DNA of 64,000 nucleotides. Source: Psoroptes ovis (lineage: Eukaryota > Arthropoda > Arachnida > Sarcoptiformes > Psoroptidae). Of this stretch, positions 10,993-23,445 are shown one piece after another; positions within the stretch are counted from its first letter, which is position 1; each line of letters opens with the position of its first letter. The position numbers and the translations under genes are program-made. The notes below the pieces were generated by a model, which saw only the letters and a program-made list of their open reading frames with translations, did not search any database and had not been told where the DNA came from. The stretch lies in the NCBI GenBank assembly GCA_002943765.1, contig PQWQ01000004.1, positions 1,612,001 to 1,676,000 on the forward strand, given 5' to 3'.

Positions 10993-12759
10993 GCATAATT
11001 TTTCGAATATTTATAAGAAATTGAACCAAAAAAAAACCAAACCAAAATAACATAAAAAAACCAAACAATTGATCGCGATCTTAATGGAAATTAAATTCAA
11101 TTAAATCTTGAAAATAATCAAGAAAATAATTAGTTCAAAGTAAAATTTAATTGAGCAAATAGCAAACAACAGGAATGGAAAATTGGAGCATCAAGATATA
11201 TATTTTCGTGCTCAAAAATATCACAAAAAATTTTGTCCTATCATTAAATGTATGATGATTCAATCTGGTGATTAGATATTTTCTTTGTTTTGTTTGGAAT
11301 TTGTTTTCTAAATTACCGTATATCAATGAATAAATTCATTTTTCGAGAATAAAATGATTTAAACAGTTTTCAAAGACAAACAAACAAACAAACAAATAAA
11401 TTAATTAAGATCAAATGCAATCAGCATAGATTCAGCTATTGGCGGTAAAATAGTGTGGTTGATCATTGCTTTCTTCACAAATTTTATCATTGAATCCTTT
11501 GAAAATCACTGAATTCATTGTTGAAAGAAGAAAAAAAATCGAAAAATCTCATGTCTTTTTTCGGATTGATTTTATTTTTTGATTTTTATTCTTCATCAAC
11601 AAAGCTTTAAAAGCAAATATATTCGATGATGATATTTTTAAATATTTGTGCAGATATTCTCCATTTATTTATTCATAGTGATTTTTCTTGAATAAAAATA
11701 TGCGATAAAAACGAAAATTTTTTTTTTCACATGTGATGTGCTGATTATTTCTTAGGTGGGTGTGTTGTCTAGCAGGGGAGGGAAACTATACAAACAAATA
11801 ATATATATTTTCATAAGCTCTGAATTCCGTGAAAACAAAAATTTCAATTTCATTTCAAAGAATTTAAGATTTTTTTTTCACACAAATAAATCGAACCATG
11901 TTCTCAATTCTTGCTAATTGATGAAGAATCTTTTCAAATCTAAAGAATCTAATCTTTGCTCTTTTTTTTTCTCATTCTTCTTTCTAGAATATTTAAATTC
12001 ATAATTCATGTATCTGTAATAATAGTAATAATAACAATTAGAATACAATTAATACAAAATACCGAAAATACGATTACATATATCAAAAAATATACCGATT
12101 CTTGAACAATCTGTAGCTGTATGATTGTCACAATTTGTTAATGAATGATAATAGCCTTGATTTGTGTGTGAGTGTGTGTGTTTAAGTTAATTTTTAAATT
12201 TTGAATTTTTGTTATTATTAATAATAAATATAACTGTATGTGAAATAAATGTAATCGTAAGGTTTTTGAGATTGTTATGTTTTTGTTCATGTTGATGGTG
12301 TACCGGTGTGCTGCATGTCTAAGTGTTTGCATTCTAGTCAAATTTGATTCGGTATAATTCTCATGATTCTTTATTTTTGATTCTTAATTCCTATCTTTGT
12401 TCATAAGTTTTTTTTTCTCAAAAGTAATGCGTATTGTTTCGAATGGTTTTGTCTTTGCATTTGTGTGTTGGTGTTCGAGACAATTGCAATTCTGTGATTA
12501 TGAAATTATTATTTAAACAGAATCGAGATTTGAATTTATTGATAATTTACTGATATTTTATATGTAACTTCTTTCTTTTTTTCTTCATTTTTTTTGATTT
12601 GAATCAAAATGATGAATATAAATTATTGTTAATGAACACTTTCATCAGAATATTATGTGAATTTATTTTGAGATTAAATTTGAAAAAGTTTTCTTTATTT
12701 GTGATTTTGTCTCTGGATGAAAATGTTTTGAATAATCTTGAATGATTCAAATAGGAAAA

Positions 12760-15656
12760 ATGGAATCATATCTACAAAAATTATTAACAAATCAACAACA
12801 AGAAAATGCAGTAAGAAATGAACGTGAACAAATGTTAAAAAGACATGAACGTGAATTGGAAGAATTAGATGAACGTATAAATGATTTAATTAAGCAACGT
12901 AATGAAATTATTGATGATATACAAAATTTTACCAAAAGTTCATCATTTATTAACAATTATAATAATAATAATGATTCGAATGATACTTCGATTAATGATA
13001 AACAACAACAACAACAACCAAAGCAGCAATATCAATTCAGAACATCGAATGAGTCAGCTTTCAAACCGATAAGGCGTTCACAAACATTGGATTTGAATAA
13101 TAATCCAATCGATGATGATAATGATGGTGAACAGCGACAACAAGCGGATACAAAAATACCGACAACACCACCAACGTCTACAGCTGCAGCTGCAAATCCA
13201 CCTCCAAACAAATCATCATGTTCATTGAGAATAAAACCAAGAATACGTACAACAATTATTGGTGGTAATACAGGATCGAATGTTAAATTAACTAGAATAC
13301 CGGAATCACCTACAACAGTTCAAATTGAATCTATGTTGAGCAAAGTTCGTAATAATAATTCGATCGATATGAATACTTTGAATAAATGTATTGATTTACT
13401 ATCAACCCCTAAAAATAATGCTAAGACAGATGTTGATGAGTTAGAGAAAAGTATGTATTTTGAATATTGATGAATTCACATTATAAAATTTCATTATGTT
13501 TAGAAGAACCAGTGAAAACCACTGCACAATCAGTACCGACAACAACCACGGTTACAACCACAACAGCAGGTGAACAATCACCGACTATTAAGCAGCCATC
13601 ATCACCCAAAAAACGTTTCGAAACACCTGAAGAAAGACGTAAACGTATCGAAAGAGTATTGTTTGAAAAACCTGGAAACAAAATGCAAAAAGGTGCTATG
13701 TCAAAATCATTCTCATCATTGACAATAATGGAAAATCAATTGAAGCAACAGCAACAACAGCAACAACGTTCTTCAAATTTAAGTTTGAATCGTTTCTCTC
13801 AACGGTCTAAAATACGTCGAAATCATTCATTATCACCGTTACGTTTTGGTGCAAAAAAATTGAAAAATGGAAATTCTGGCGATCAAGATGATCAATCTGA
13901 GCCAACATCGCCAATCACTGATAATAATAGCATAGCAACTTCAGTAACAAGCAGAGATAATTTTCGAAAATATAAATCTGAACAACAATTATATTATGAT
14001 GAAAATATCAGTATGGCTAGTTTTGATGATGACAATAACAGTACTGCAACAAGTCAAAATAATGATTTTAGTTTAGATTATGATTTTAATCAAGATAAAT
14101 TAAGCTTACAAATCGATGATATTGATGATATTAATGATGATAATATTGACGATCACCTTGATGATACTCATTTGTTGGCACCATCTAAAGTGATGAAATC
14201 ACAAGATGCATTCAAACAAATATTTTTCCCTACCGATATACGTGAAAAACCATTGATGTCGAAAGAGGAATTATCCAAAATAAAAAGTAAAAAAACAATG
14301 GTCAAATCTAAATCACTTGGTTGGACAAATGATCGTAGAAATTTGTCTAATAATGATCAAGCATCATCTTTGCGTGTTGATCATTTAAGTCATATAAGAC
14401 ATAGTTCAGCATCACCTGAACAAAAAATGCGTGAAAAAGAAATAAATAATTTGAATAATACGAAAAAATTTCGTTGTTATCAAGATTTTTGGGAAAATAA
14501 AACTAAAGAAATATTGGAAAAGAAATCACGTTTCAATATTAAACCAATATTAACACCGATTAAAAAATTAAATGATACATTCACAAGTAATGCAAGCAAG
14601 ATGAAAAATAATTGGTTTGTTTTTGTTTTCACAATAAATTATTTCCAATTAATTTAAATTTTCAATACATTCAATTTATACAATAGGTCTAGCACTACAA
14701 AAACAAATAACAAAACAAACGATAATCAAAATACACCTGCAACTGCAGCAGGAGAATCTGGTGTGGATGTGAAAAAAATTGAAAAAGTAAGTAAAATACC
14801 GGAGGCAGAAATTGTGAGGAAAAAATCGTTGATAACAACAAATGATAATGATGACAATAAATCAATCAATGAAAATAAAATACTTAAAAAATCTCCAGCA
14901 TCAACATGTATTGCGATAAAAACACCAAGCACAGCAACAACTACAGCCACAATAAAACAATCGCCACCGATTGTAACGACAAACATAATGATAGATGGAC
15001 AAGAAAATGTTGCAACATTTCGTCCACAATCGATTCGTATTATTGATACGACAAAGAAACAAATAAAACAACCGCTAACAAATCTACAAATTGCTAAAAG
15101 TCGAATTGAACCATTGAAAATAATTGATAATAAGAACATTACAAATAATAACACTAATAATAATATCAAAGAGCCACAACAATCACCACAAACAAATTTA
15201 ACTGTATCATCGCCTGTGGTATCACCAGTAATATCACCGAAAACACCCGTACAAATAATTACATCCACTACGACAACAACAACAAATAAACAAAATCATT
15301 TGAATGTACCCGAAACGGATGCACAACAACAACAAAAATCACCATCACCATATTCGGATACTGAATCAGAAAAATTATTAGAAAAATTACGTTATTTTCA
15401 ACAAGATATTCGTAGACATAAAATGAAACAACAAATTAAACAACAACAACAGCAACAAAAATTTTTGAATAATAATGCAAAATTAATGCCAGCAAAAACA
15501 TTAGATTTACAATATTTAAATAAACATAATCAAAATAAACAACAATCATTGCAACAGCAGCAAAATAATAATCGAATCAAATTAGTGCGTTCATTATCAC
15601 GTGAAGATTCAACAGCTCCAATATCGTCGATCGAAATGAAAAGTACTTATTTTTAA
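12760..15656 (+). CDS. Unrecognised low-complexity protein, three coding exons
   Basis: Proposed exons 12760-13450, 13504-14614 and 14687-15656 give 923 aa. Introns are 53 nt (GTATGT...TTTAG) and 72 nt (GTTTGT...AATAG), and joins are in phase (ELEK-K-EPVK and NN-W-SSTT). The ATG at 12760 has a good context (GAAAAATGG) just after an acceptor-like CAAATAG, so a 5' UTR intron is likely. I do not recognise the family. Visible: an N-terminal predicted coiled coil of Glu/Arg/Lys heptads (QMLKRHERELEELDERINDL); a basic stretch TPEERRKRIERVLFEKPG; a Ser-rich KAMSK/SFSSL-like patch; an acidic Asp/Asn block near 14000-14160; and a C-terminal Gln-rich tail with another short coiled coil. Many S-P and T-P sites suggest a phosphorylated scaffold or cytoskeletal linker, which is inference only. 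A weak donor (AAA-A-GTACTT) just before the stop could lead to a further exon starting about 15697. Upstream coding exons cannot be excluded. Confidence 0.72.
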
Positions 15657-17248
15657 GCCAGAAAAAAAACAATTTAATTTTAATTGAAACTTTTAGTGAA
15701 AAAAAATCCAAATACAATGCTACAAAGCATAAGCAGCAGCAGATTCAAATATAACTGTAATTCAATTCAATTTAATCCAATTCATTTCAAAAAAAAAAAA
15801 ACAAAAAAAAAATTTACATGTTCAAAGCATTCAAAACACAATGACAATTGATAATTTATCAAATCGTTTTTTTTTTGTTGAAAAAAAATTCATAAATAAA
15901 GTTATGCATTTATCTAATAAATAGTAGTTGGTGGTGTTGTTGTTGTTGTTGATATTGTTTTTCAATCATCATGTGAACTTATCATGATATATTATGAACA
16001 ATGTTAATGATCAACGATGATCAATGATGACAATGATGATGTTAAGCATCTGGAAGATCAAAAATAAAAATAATGGATAATAATAATAATTAAATATAAA
16101 TACAATTATAATCATAATAATTGGACATGATAATATTTGAATATTAATTTTTTGAATGTTTCTGATAATATTTGAATGTGTAGGTGTTTGTTTTATTTTG
16201 GATGAAAAACGTGAAAAATAATGTTTTAAATTCAGTTCACGATTAACAACAATTCACTTGACTGGAATTCATTGATGTGTGTGTGTGTGTGTGGTGTGTG
16301 CATGAATATTGAAATATTGAAAGAATTTTTGATAAAATATCAAGTGTTTTCATGTGAAACGAAAATTGATGGAAAAAGCAAACAATGGTCAATGATCAAT
16401 GGTTAATGATAATCATTATAAATGAAGAATCATAATGAAATTATTGGAATGAAAAAACATTTGATAAATTTTTATTATTATTATTATTATAATTTCGATA
16501 ACAACAATAACAACATAAGCGAATTACATATATATTTTTATAAAGATAATTTAAATTTGAATATGATTAATGTCAAAAGAAAAAAAGAAGAAATTCCGGA
16601 AAATTTTCTACCATTTTTCGGAATTGGAAAATTTGAAATTTAAAACTTTTGTTATTATAATCAATAAAAGCTAAAAATCTATCGAAAACATGAGCATAAA
16701 CTAATATAACATCAAATAATGAACCAATCAAAGGTCTGAAACTTTGATTTGGTTTTTTTTTGCTTATAAATTTGGCTTCAGTATTATCAGGTATTGGTAT
16801 TAATATATATTCAAATATATATTCAGATATTTATATGTATGTTTATATGTGTATGTCAGTGAAAAATATCCATATTTATATATGTATAGCGATTCTATAA
16901 ATTTTTAGAAAAAGAAAAAATTTCCAATAAATTGTCTTGTCCAGAAAGTTTTTGCAGATTTTCAATGATGAATTGCATTGATTTAATAAGCAAGAATTCA
17001 CTGGACAAACATTGATAATTAATAATTTAATTTTGATTAAAATGTATGTAATGGATTAATCAATGAATAATTGAATGTATGAATAAGTGTATGTGTGTGC
17101 GCATATTGTGAATGTGTTTGGATTTTTATAATTATCTGTTAGTTTTAGTCTCTTTGCGAAAAAAAATAAATTTTGATAATTCAATCATAGATTTGAATTA
17201 TGTATATTAATAGGGAATTATTTTTGTTTCTTGGGAATTTTTTTTTCA
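15657..17248. other. Convergent 3' flanks of the 12.8-kb gene and SYAP1
   Basis: AT-rich with no coding exon recognised. It contains AATAAA at about 15893, a (TG)n run near 16277-16300, a short inverted-repeat-like unit at 16733-16781, and a mariner-like element at about 16937-17009. Both adjacent genes point into this interval. Confidence 0.5.
16937..17009. mobile_element. Degenerate mariner-like MITE (copy A)
   Basis: The left arm TTGTCCAGAAAGTTTTTGC and the right-end GGACAA are in inverted orientation about 70 bp apart. The inner part (AATTGCATTGATTT) is shared with the copy at 53663. The right arm is eroded. Confidence 0.5.
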
Positions 17249-19038
17249 TTATTTTTTCTTATTTAAAAATTCAACACTTGCAAGCTCTCTGTTGATTTCT
17301 TCATCATCAATTTTACCGGAATTATCAGTGTTGCAAACAAAATCAAATTCTTGTAAATCTTTAGCTAATTCGTCATCAATTTCTATTTTGGAAATGGAAA
17401 AAAATGGAAAAAATAAATAAAAATGAAAATAAATGAATAAAAATGAAGATAAATAAATAAATAAATGAGGAAATTCAATGAAATGAAATGTGTGTAATTG
17501 AATTGAATTGCTTAAATTGAATTGAAAAAATGTCAAGAATATGCGATATATGATCCTTTTTGGTAGAATAATTTTTTTTAGCTGAATTTTGTTCGATTTG
17601 TTAAAATGAAAAGCTTGAAATGGATTTAAAAATGTGTTTTCAGGGGTCACACATTAGATAAAGTCATGTTTTCAATCTTTGAAAATAGTTATAATAAATA
17701 ATGTTATCATTGTTAATATGTATAAAGATATTGCTCAATTAGTTGTAATCGTTTATTTAAATTTTTTGATTTTTTTTTAAATACCATCATTATTTTGTGT
17801 TGTATGTATACCAAGCTTATACATATCTTGTCGTACATCATCAACAGATATATTTGAATTTTGAAATGTATCCGAAATGAATTCAGTTTCACTCATTGTT
17901 TCATTTTGATCATTCGGATCGTCTGGTCCTTCGGATGATGATGATTTTGATGATGCCCAATTACCACGTTTATTATTTCTATATTCATTTGTATTATAAT
18001 CATTATTGCTACTGTTATCATTATTATTATTGCTAGAAAGATTTGGATCTTGTTTTATAAGTGATACACGATAAAAATAATTTTTCCAAAATGTTTCTTC
18101 ATTCACTCTATTAGATGATAGAGAAAAATAATGAAAATCGAAAAAAATGAAATAATTCAATTAAATTAAGTAATTTGAACATGTACATACAATTTAGGAA
18201 CAATTTCATATCTCATTTTAGCTAATTCAGGATCTTCACGCAATAATGCCAATGCAATTGGATATGATTGATTCATATCGAATGGAAATTCAACACCGGC
18301 CGGTGGATTACGAACGAAATTTCGTTTATCTTGTGATAAACTCAATATTTCTATTTTTACTTTTTCTTCATCATCACAACCGACCCATGGCGGTTCGGCT
18401 AGATCAGTTTTGCCGCCATGTTCTTTAATAAATTCTTGCTGTTCTTTTGTGAAATCTTGCATTAAGCCAACATTTTCGACAGTAGTTTTCAATTGTTTTG
18501 CTGTTGCAGTCACTGTTTGTCCTGCTTTACTTGCAACATTAGCAATGAAATCTATACAAATAATACAAATAAATGAATCAATCAAAAAAAAAAGACATTT
18601 AAATATCTTACTTCCAAAATATTTAGCCGATTCGATTGCTTTTTGTGATGTTTCAGCATAATTAAATGTTGTACCGGATGATTTTTCATCCATATTCAAT
18701 AATTCTTCAGTAACATTTTCAGCATTATATGTTTGATCTGGAAGATTATTGATGAGAAAAATTTTTAAGAATAAATTCAAAAAATATTCATCAAAAATAT
18801 AATAATAATAAGTACTTTCACCATATTCATAATTAGCATTATCTTGTTGTTCATTTTGTTCATCATTATATGTTGTTTGTTGTTGATTACTGTCATCAAT
18901 TGAATCATTATTATTATTGGCTGCTGATGATTGTTGACCCGATGAATGTAATGTTGAATTGACAGCAGCTGTTGCTGCTTTACCTAAAGTTTCAGCTTTT
19001 TCGACCGTATTTTTCAGTATATTTGAAAAGAAATCCAT
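17249..19038 (-). CDS. SYAP1: SYAP1/Sap47-like BSD-domain protein (five exons)
   Basis: Coding exons in transcript order are 19038-18816, 18737-18612, 18551-18191, 18107-17785 and 17382-17249, giving 388 aa with all phases kept. SYAP1 (Drosophila Sap47) is a cytosolic/synaptic adaptor linked to Akt phosphorylation and synaptic function. The N-terminus MDFFSNILKNTVEKAETLGK, the middle VASKAGQTVTATAKQLKTTV with EFIKEHGG, and the BSD domain (ALLREDPELAKMRYEIVPKL-VNEETFWKNYFYRVSLIKQ, spanning the third intron) are clear. The acidic C-terminus (EIDDELAKDLQEFDFV) lies in the last exon. The first two introns (78 and 60 nt) are multiples of three and stop-free, so the unspliced frame looks continuous but would add Tyr/Phe/Ile-rich inserts foreign to the family. 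For intron 1, a donor a few bases upstream (G-GTGAAAG) is also in phase. The last intron is 402 nt. Confidence 0.92.
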
Positions 19039-22000
19039 TATTATGAATTGATTTATTATTATTTTTGTCCAAGATTAATTCTTGAAATAACGATAACAAA
19101 TGACAAAATCAAATCTGTGAAGAAAATAAATTGCATTTAATATAAATGAATGTCTCAGTAAAAGTAAAACAAAAATGAAATAATTAAAATTTCATTAATC
19201 ATTCATATCACATACAAAGATAGATCATAAATTAATGAACTCAAAATCGTTATCAACGATGATGAATTTTAATTTAATTTATTCATATTCCTTGCTTCTT
19301 CTCACACATTCATAAAAATTATTTAATCAAAAAAGTTTTGATTTATTCACATTTCAAGTTGAAAAATTACAAAAAAATTACCAAATAATTTCTCGTCTTT
19401 TTATCGTATTATTATTTTATTAATGAAATTCTTCATATTTCATTTTTAGGAAATTTTATTAAAAGTTTGAGCTTGTGTAATATTTTTCTCAATGAAAAAA
19501 AACGTTATACGCATAGAATAATCAATAATTTTAAGGACCTTAACTTTGGTTCACGCATATTGTATTAATATTTGTATGAAAAAATATATAGAAATCTTTC
19601 ATCGTACAATATATTAAAAACCGATAGAAATAATCAAATATATGAGAATATATATTTGATTGAAACTTTTTTCTGTCTTTCATATTCAGTGGAAAATTAA
19701 TAATGATAATGATAATAATTCATCGATTATATATACATTTATATGAGCTTGCACACAAACACACACAAATATAATTTAAATGTTATCCAACTGATGCGCA
19801 ATTTCAAAATTGAAAAAAAATTTCCATAATTTTATGGGAAATTTTTTCAATTTTCTGGTCGTCGTTGTTGTTGCTGATGGCTTTCTTGGGTCAAAATTTT
19901 TTTTTCTCGTATAAATCCCATTAATATATTGAATTTTCATAGAATGGAATGCATGTATGTCTCGAATAATTGAAGTGTTTGTGCTTATAAATATATGACT
20001 ATATTCATTTATCATACAGCACATATACTCATATACACACATATTGATATGAACAATATGTACATCCACCCGCATATTGTTGAAAATTTTTCATTTTTTT
20101 CCGAAATAAATTCGGTATTATGATAAGCAGAATCGATTCAAAATTTGAAAAGATTCAATACGAATAAATAATACAAAATAAAACAGATTCTGGTGCATAA
20201 AATACATGAATATACTTGTGAATATATCATATATTACATATGTATGAATATTGTAATATCTATACATCAAATACCAATTATTCGCAAAAACAATGATAAT
20301 TAAATAATTATTATTTTTGATAATGGAAATTTGAGAAAATTGAATAAATTGTATTAGATAATACATTATCATTGATTTAATTATCATTTCTTTTTTTCGA
20401 TATTCACTTGATAATAATAATAATGATAGATAAAATGTCAAATTTAATTATCATTCAAATATGAAATATGATAATGAATTTGTGAACTAATCGAATTTAT
20501 TCTAAATTGAAAATAACAGAATTTTTGAAAACAATCAACATTAATAAGAATAAATTTTCAATTTAAAATATCTACTAAACATCTAAACCTATTTTTTTTT
20601 AAACGAATTTGAAGAATTTAAATTGTATAAATAATCGATTTACTACTTACTTACGATCGATGATTATGATGTATTCGTTTTTAATTTGACAATAAATTGA
20701 AATAAATTAAAAATAAATTGGATCAAAATCAATTGATTCAATTTATTTTAATTTAAATTCACTTTTAATGGAATTTAAGAAAGCGAAAAAAAAATGATTT
20801 AAAAGATATATCACTTAAAATTAAAAAAGAAAAATCGTATACACAATAGTATAATAGTGATTCTTGGAATTTGTTTCTGTTTTTTTTCTGAAATCTCAAA
20901 GATAATCAAATCAAATCAATTTTTTTTCGGCTGATTCAATTTATTTTCAATCATGTAATCCAATTGAAAATTGTGGAGAGCTTTTTTTTTTAAATTTTGG
21001 AAAATCTTTTGTGAAAATTATTCGACAATGATTCGTTATAAATGGCAAAATATTAAGATATTAAAGAATGTTAGAATTCATTCGAGATAAATTCTTGATA
21101 AATTCAATGTATACACTAACAAATTTTAAATCAATTTTCAAACGCTATTATTGTTGTAAGCATTGTTCCACAAATGGATTAAACATTATTTTGATATATG
21201 AATGAATGAATCAATGTTTCACTTACTTGCTATTATTATTATTGCTTTCAATACTTGAATCTGTATTTTCGTTAAGATTATTCTTAATGATGGATTTCAA
21301 TTTTCAAAGAATTTATGACCAGAATATTTTTGCCACTTCCAAATAATTTTTGATGGAAATTTATTGCGTTTTTTTCAGCCTGATTGCTGCTGTTATTGTT
21401 GGCTGGTGGCCGTTTGGTTGTTGTTGTCGCCTATCCCATATGTACATGCAGCAATGGATCGTTTTTTATTTTTCGTTAATCAAATTGATGCTCGGATTTT
21501 GCTTAGTTTTGATAATTTTTTGTTTTTGCTTTTGCGAATATATATTGGTAATATATATAATGATTAGTAGCAGCAATGGGACCAGTGTGTGTGTGTGCTC
21601 ACAAAAATAAAGGTAAAAATTAATTTTTCAAATGGGTTTATTATAAATAAAATATGCACTCAACAATCATAGTTGTAGTAGCATTTGTTTGAGAAGTGAA
21701 AGATGGTTTTTTACACAAAAAAATTAGACTCAAATTTCGATGTATGCAAGCATATTGAGAAAAATAAATATCAAGTGTTTCGAGGCCACCTGGTGGATCA
21801 AACATCATAAATAAACTATTTTTGAGGAATTAAAAAAAATGATTAAAATATTGAATAATTGAATTTTCTCCGTATTTTTCTTTTGTTTTGACCATTACAT
21901 TAATTAAATTACAATTGAATTAATGAAAAAAAAGAAAAGAAAACGAAATATTCAATAATAATACAATTGACACAAGAGCAATTGAATTCAATGGCCAGAT

Positions 22001-22754
22001 GATTTTTATTTTCAAAATTCCTAAACCATTTACCACCACAGAAAAAGCCTTTAATGAAATTGAATGAAAATGTTTTCAGAGAAATTTTCCAGAAGAATGA
22101 GAAGAAAAAATTGCAAAATTTTTGCAATAAGCAATTCAACATATAAATGTTAATGGTATGTGCAATTTTATTGCCAAAAGAATCGTTTTGTTTAGATTTT
22201 TATTAATTCGATTGATTGATTGATTGAAAAAAGTCGTATCAATCATCCATAATCAATCATAATCAAAATCAATCAATTTGATTTCTATTTCCTGGAAATT
22301 GATGTCACTAATTAAATGAATGAATGAATGAATTTAATCATTGAATCTTTGATATTTAATTCATAAATAGAATTGAAATTAATGAATCGATCAATTGAAA
22401 TATCGAATCAATTGATCGAAATATAAAATGTCAAATTTGATTAATATTAATTTTATTTTATTGATATTATTATTGTATGTATTATTAATCATCCATTCAT
22501 AATTACGATTTTCCCACTCAAATATCAAATATTAATATTTCACTATACAAATGTCAGACAGAAACCTAATGATAATAAAAATCCGGGATCATAATGATTG
22601 CTTTTATTATAAAATTGAGAGAATAGAAAAATAATTATATTTGATCACATGTGATTTTGTGTTTTAATGACATTTTCATTTTTATATAAATCAAATGTGA
22701 TCATTATTATTATTATTGTTCGATATTTAAAATTATTTTAAATCATAAAATTAA
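19039..22754. other. Intergenic, divergent SYAP1 / UGDH side
   Basis: No coding exon was recognised. A locally GC-richer patch at about 21370-21460 (containing GGCTGGTGGCCG) could be a 5' UTR exon or promoter, but neither strand gives a convincing protein. The rest is AT-rich simple sequence with ATTG/AATC repeats near 22200-22440. Confidence 0.4.
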
Positions 22755-23285
22755 ATGGATCGTGATGCGAACAAATCCATTTATCATTTAAAAGTTAAAT
22801 CATTTTTAAATTTCATAGGTTAGTTTTGAAATGTTTAATGGTAAATATCTTGGTATTCATCACAAATCAAATTTACTTTCAATTTTTTTTTTGTTCTTTG
22901 TGTTGATATTCCAGTTTTTATTAAAGGAGAAGAAACAAAAAGAAGAATAATACCATTAAAAACAAAGCCAGCAATTCCAGTGAACCACAACAGGTGAATG
23001 TCAATATTATAAACAACTTGATATTTTCATGTGTATTCGATCAATATGTATTAATAATAAATACATATATATCGATATTTATCGTTGCACTTTGATATAC
23101 AAGCATTACAGCATTGTTGTTTGTATATAAATGCAAGAATTTTTCGCTATCAATCAAAACAATTATCAATTTTCTTGTTTGTTTTGTTTTCATTTGAAAT
23201 TTCAAGCCTTTACAATCACCGGTTCTCAATAATTGTGCCTTCATCTGTATCATTATTATTCGATATTTATAAAAGTATTTATTGA
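22755..23285 (+). CDS. Tentative small spliced gene, 73 aa
   Basis: Three pieces join in frame: 22755-22818 (ATG in context TTAAATGG, donor G-GTTAGT), 22915-22993 (acceptor preceded by a long pyrimidine tract ending ATTCCAG; donor CAG-GTGAAT) and 23207-23285 (acceptor TTTCAAG). The predicted product begins MDRDANKSIYHLKVKSF and contains GEETKRRIIPLKTKPAIPV, which has natural-looking composition compared with surrounding AT-rich DNA. I do not recognise a family. The middle exon has the strongest splice signals and could instead be a 5' UTR exon of UGDH, spliced to the acceptor at 23417. The third exon is the weakest part. Confidence 0.3.
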
Positions 23286-23352
23286 TTTTTGATAATCAAA
23301 ATTTACATTCCGTATTTATTTGTTTACAAAATTATTCAAGAATAAATCATAG

Positions 23353-23417
23353 GTATGTTTATTTAATATTTTAATTTGATCAAAAATTTATTAATATTCT
23401 TTACGATTTTTTCATAG
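23353..23417 (+). other. Likely 5' UTR intron of UGDH
   Basis: AG-GTATGTTT at 23351-23360 and TTTTTCATAG ending at 23417 form a 65-nt intron-like segment 28 nt before the UGDH ATG. Confidence 0.5.
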
Positions 23418-23445
23418 TATTAAATTTTTAAAATTAATCGGAAAA

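Larger units (their letters stand above)
7188..12754. other. Gene-poor interval upstream of the RGK gene
   Basis: No convincing coding exon was seen on either strand. ORFs here are short, hydrophobic or Lys/Asn-rich, as expected by chance in AT-rich DNA. The interval probably holds the RGK promoter (minus strand) near 7190-7400 and 5' regulatory DNA or 5' UTR exons of the gene at 12760. An acceptor-like CAAATAG at 12748-12754 directly precedes that gene's ATG. Confidence 0.5.

Noticed and set aside
14726..15268. 180-codon minus-strand ORF, hydrophobic
   Set aside because: It is the antisense shadow of the Thr/Asn/Lys-rich exon at 14687-15656; the plus frame is continuous with spliced neighbours.
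21350..21610. 86-codon plus ORF, Cys/Phe/Ile-rich, GC-richer start
   Set aside because: No family resemblance, low-complexity hydrophobic run and no supporting splice structure; noted only as a GC-rich patch.
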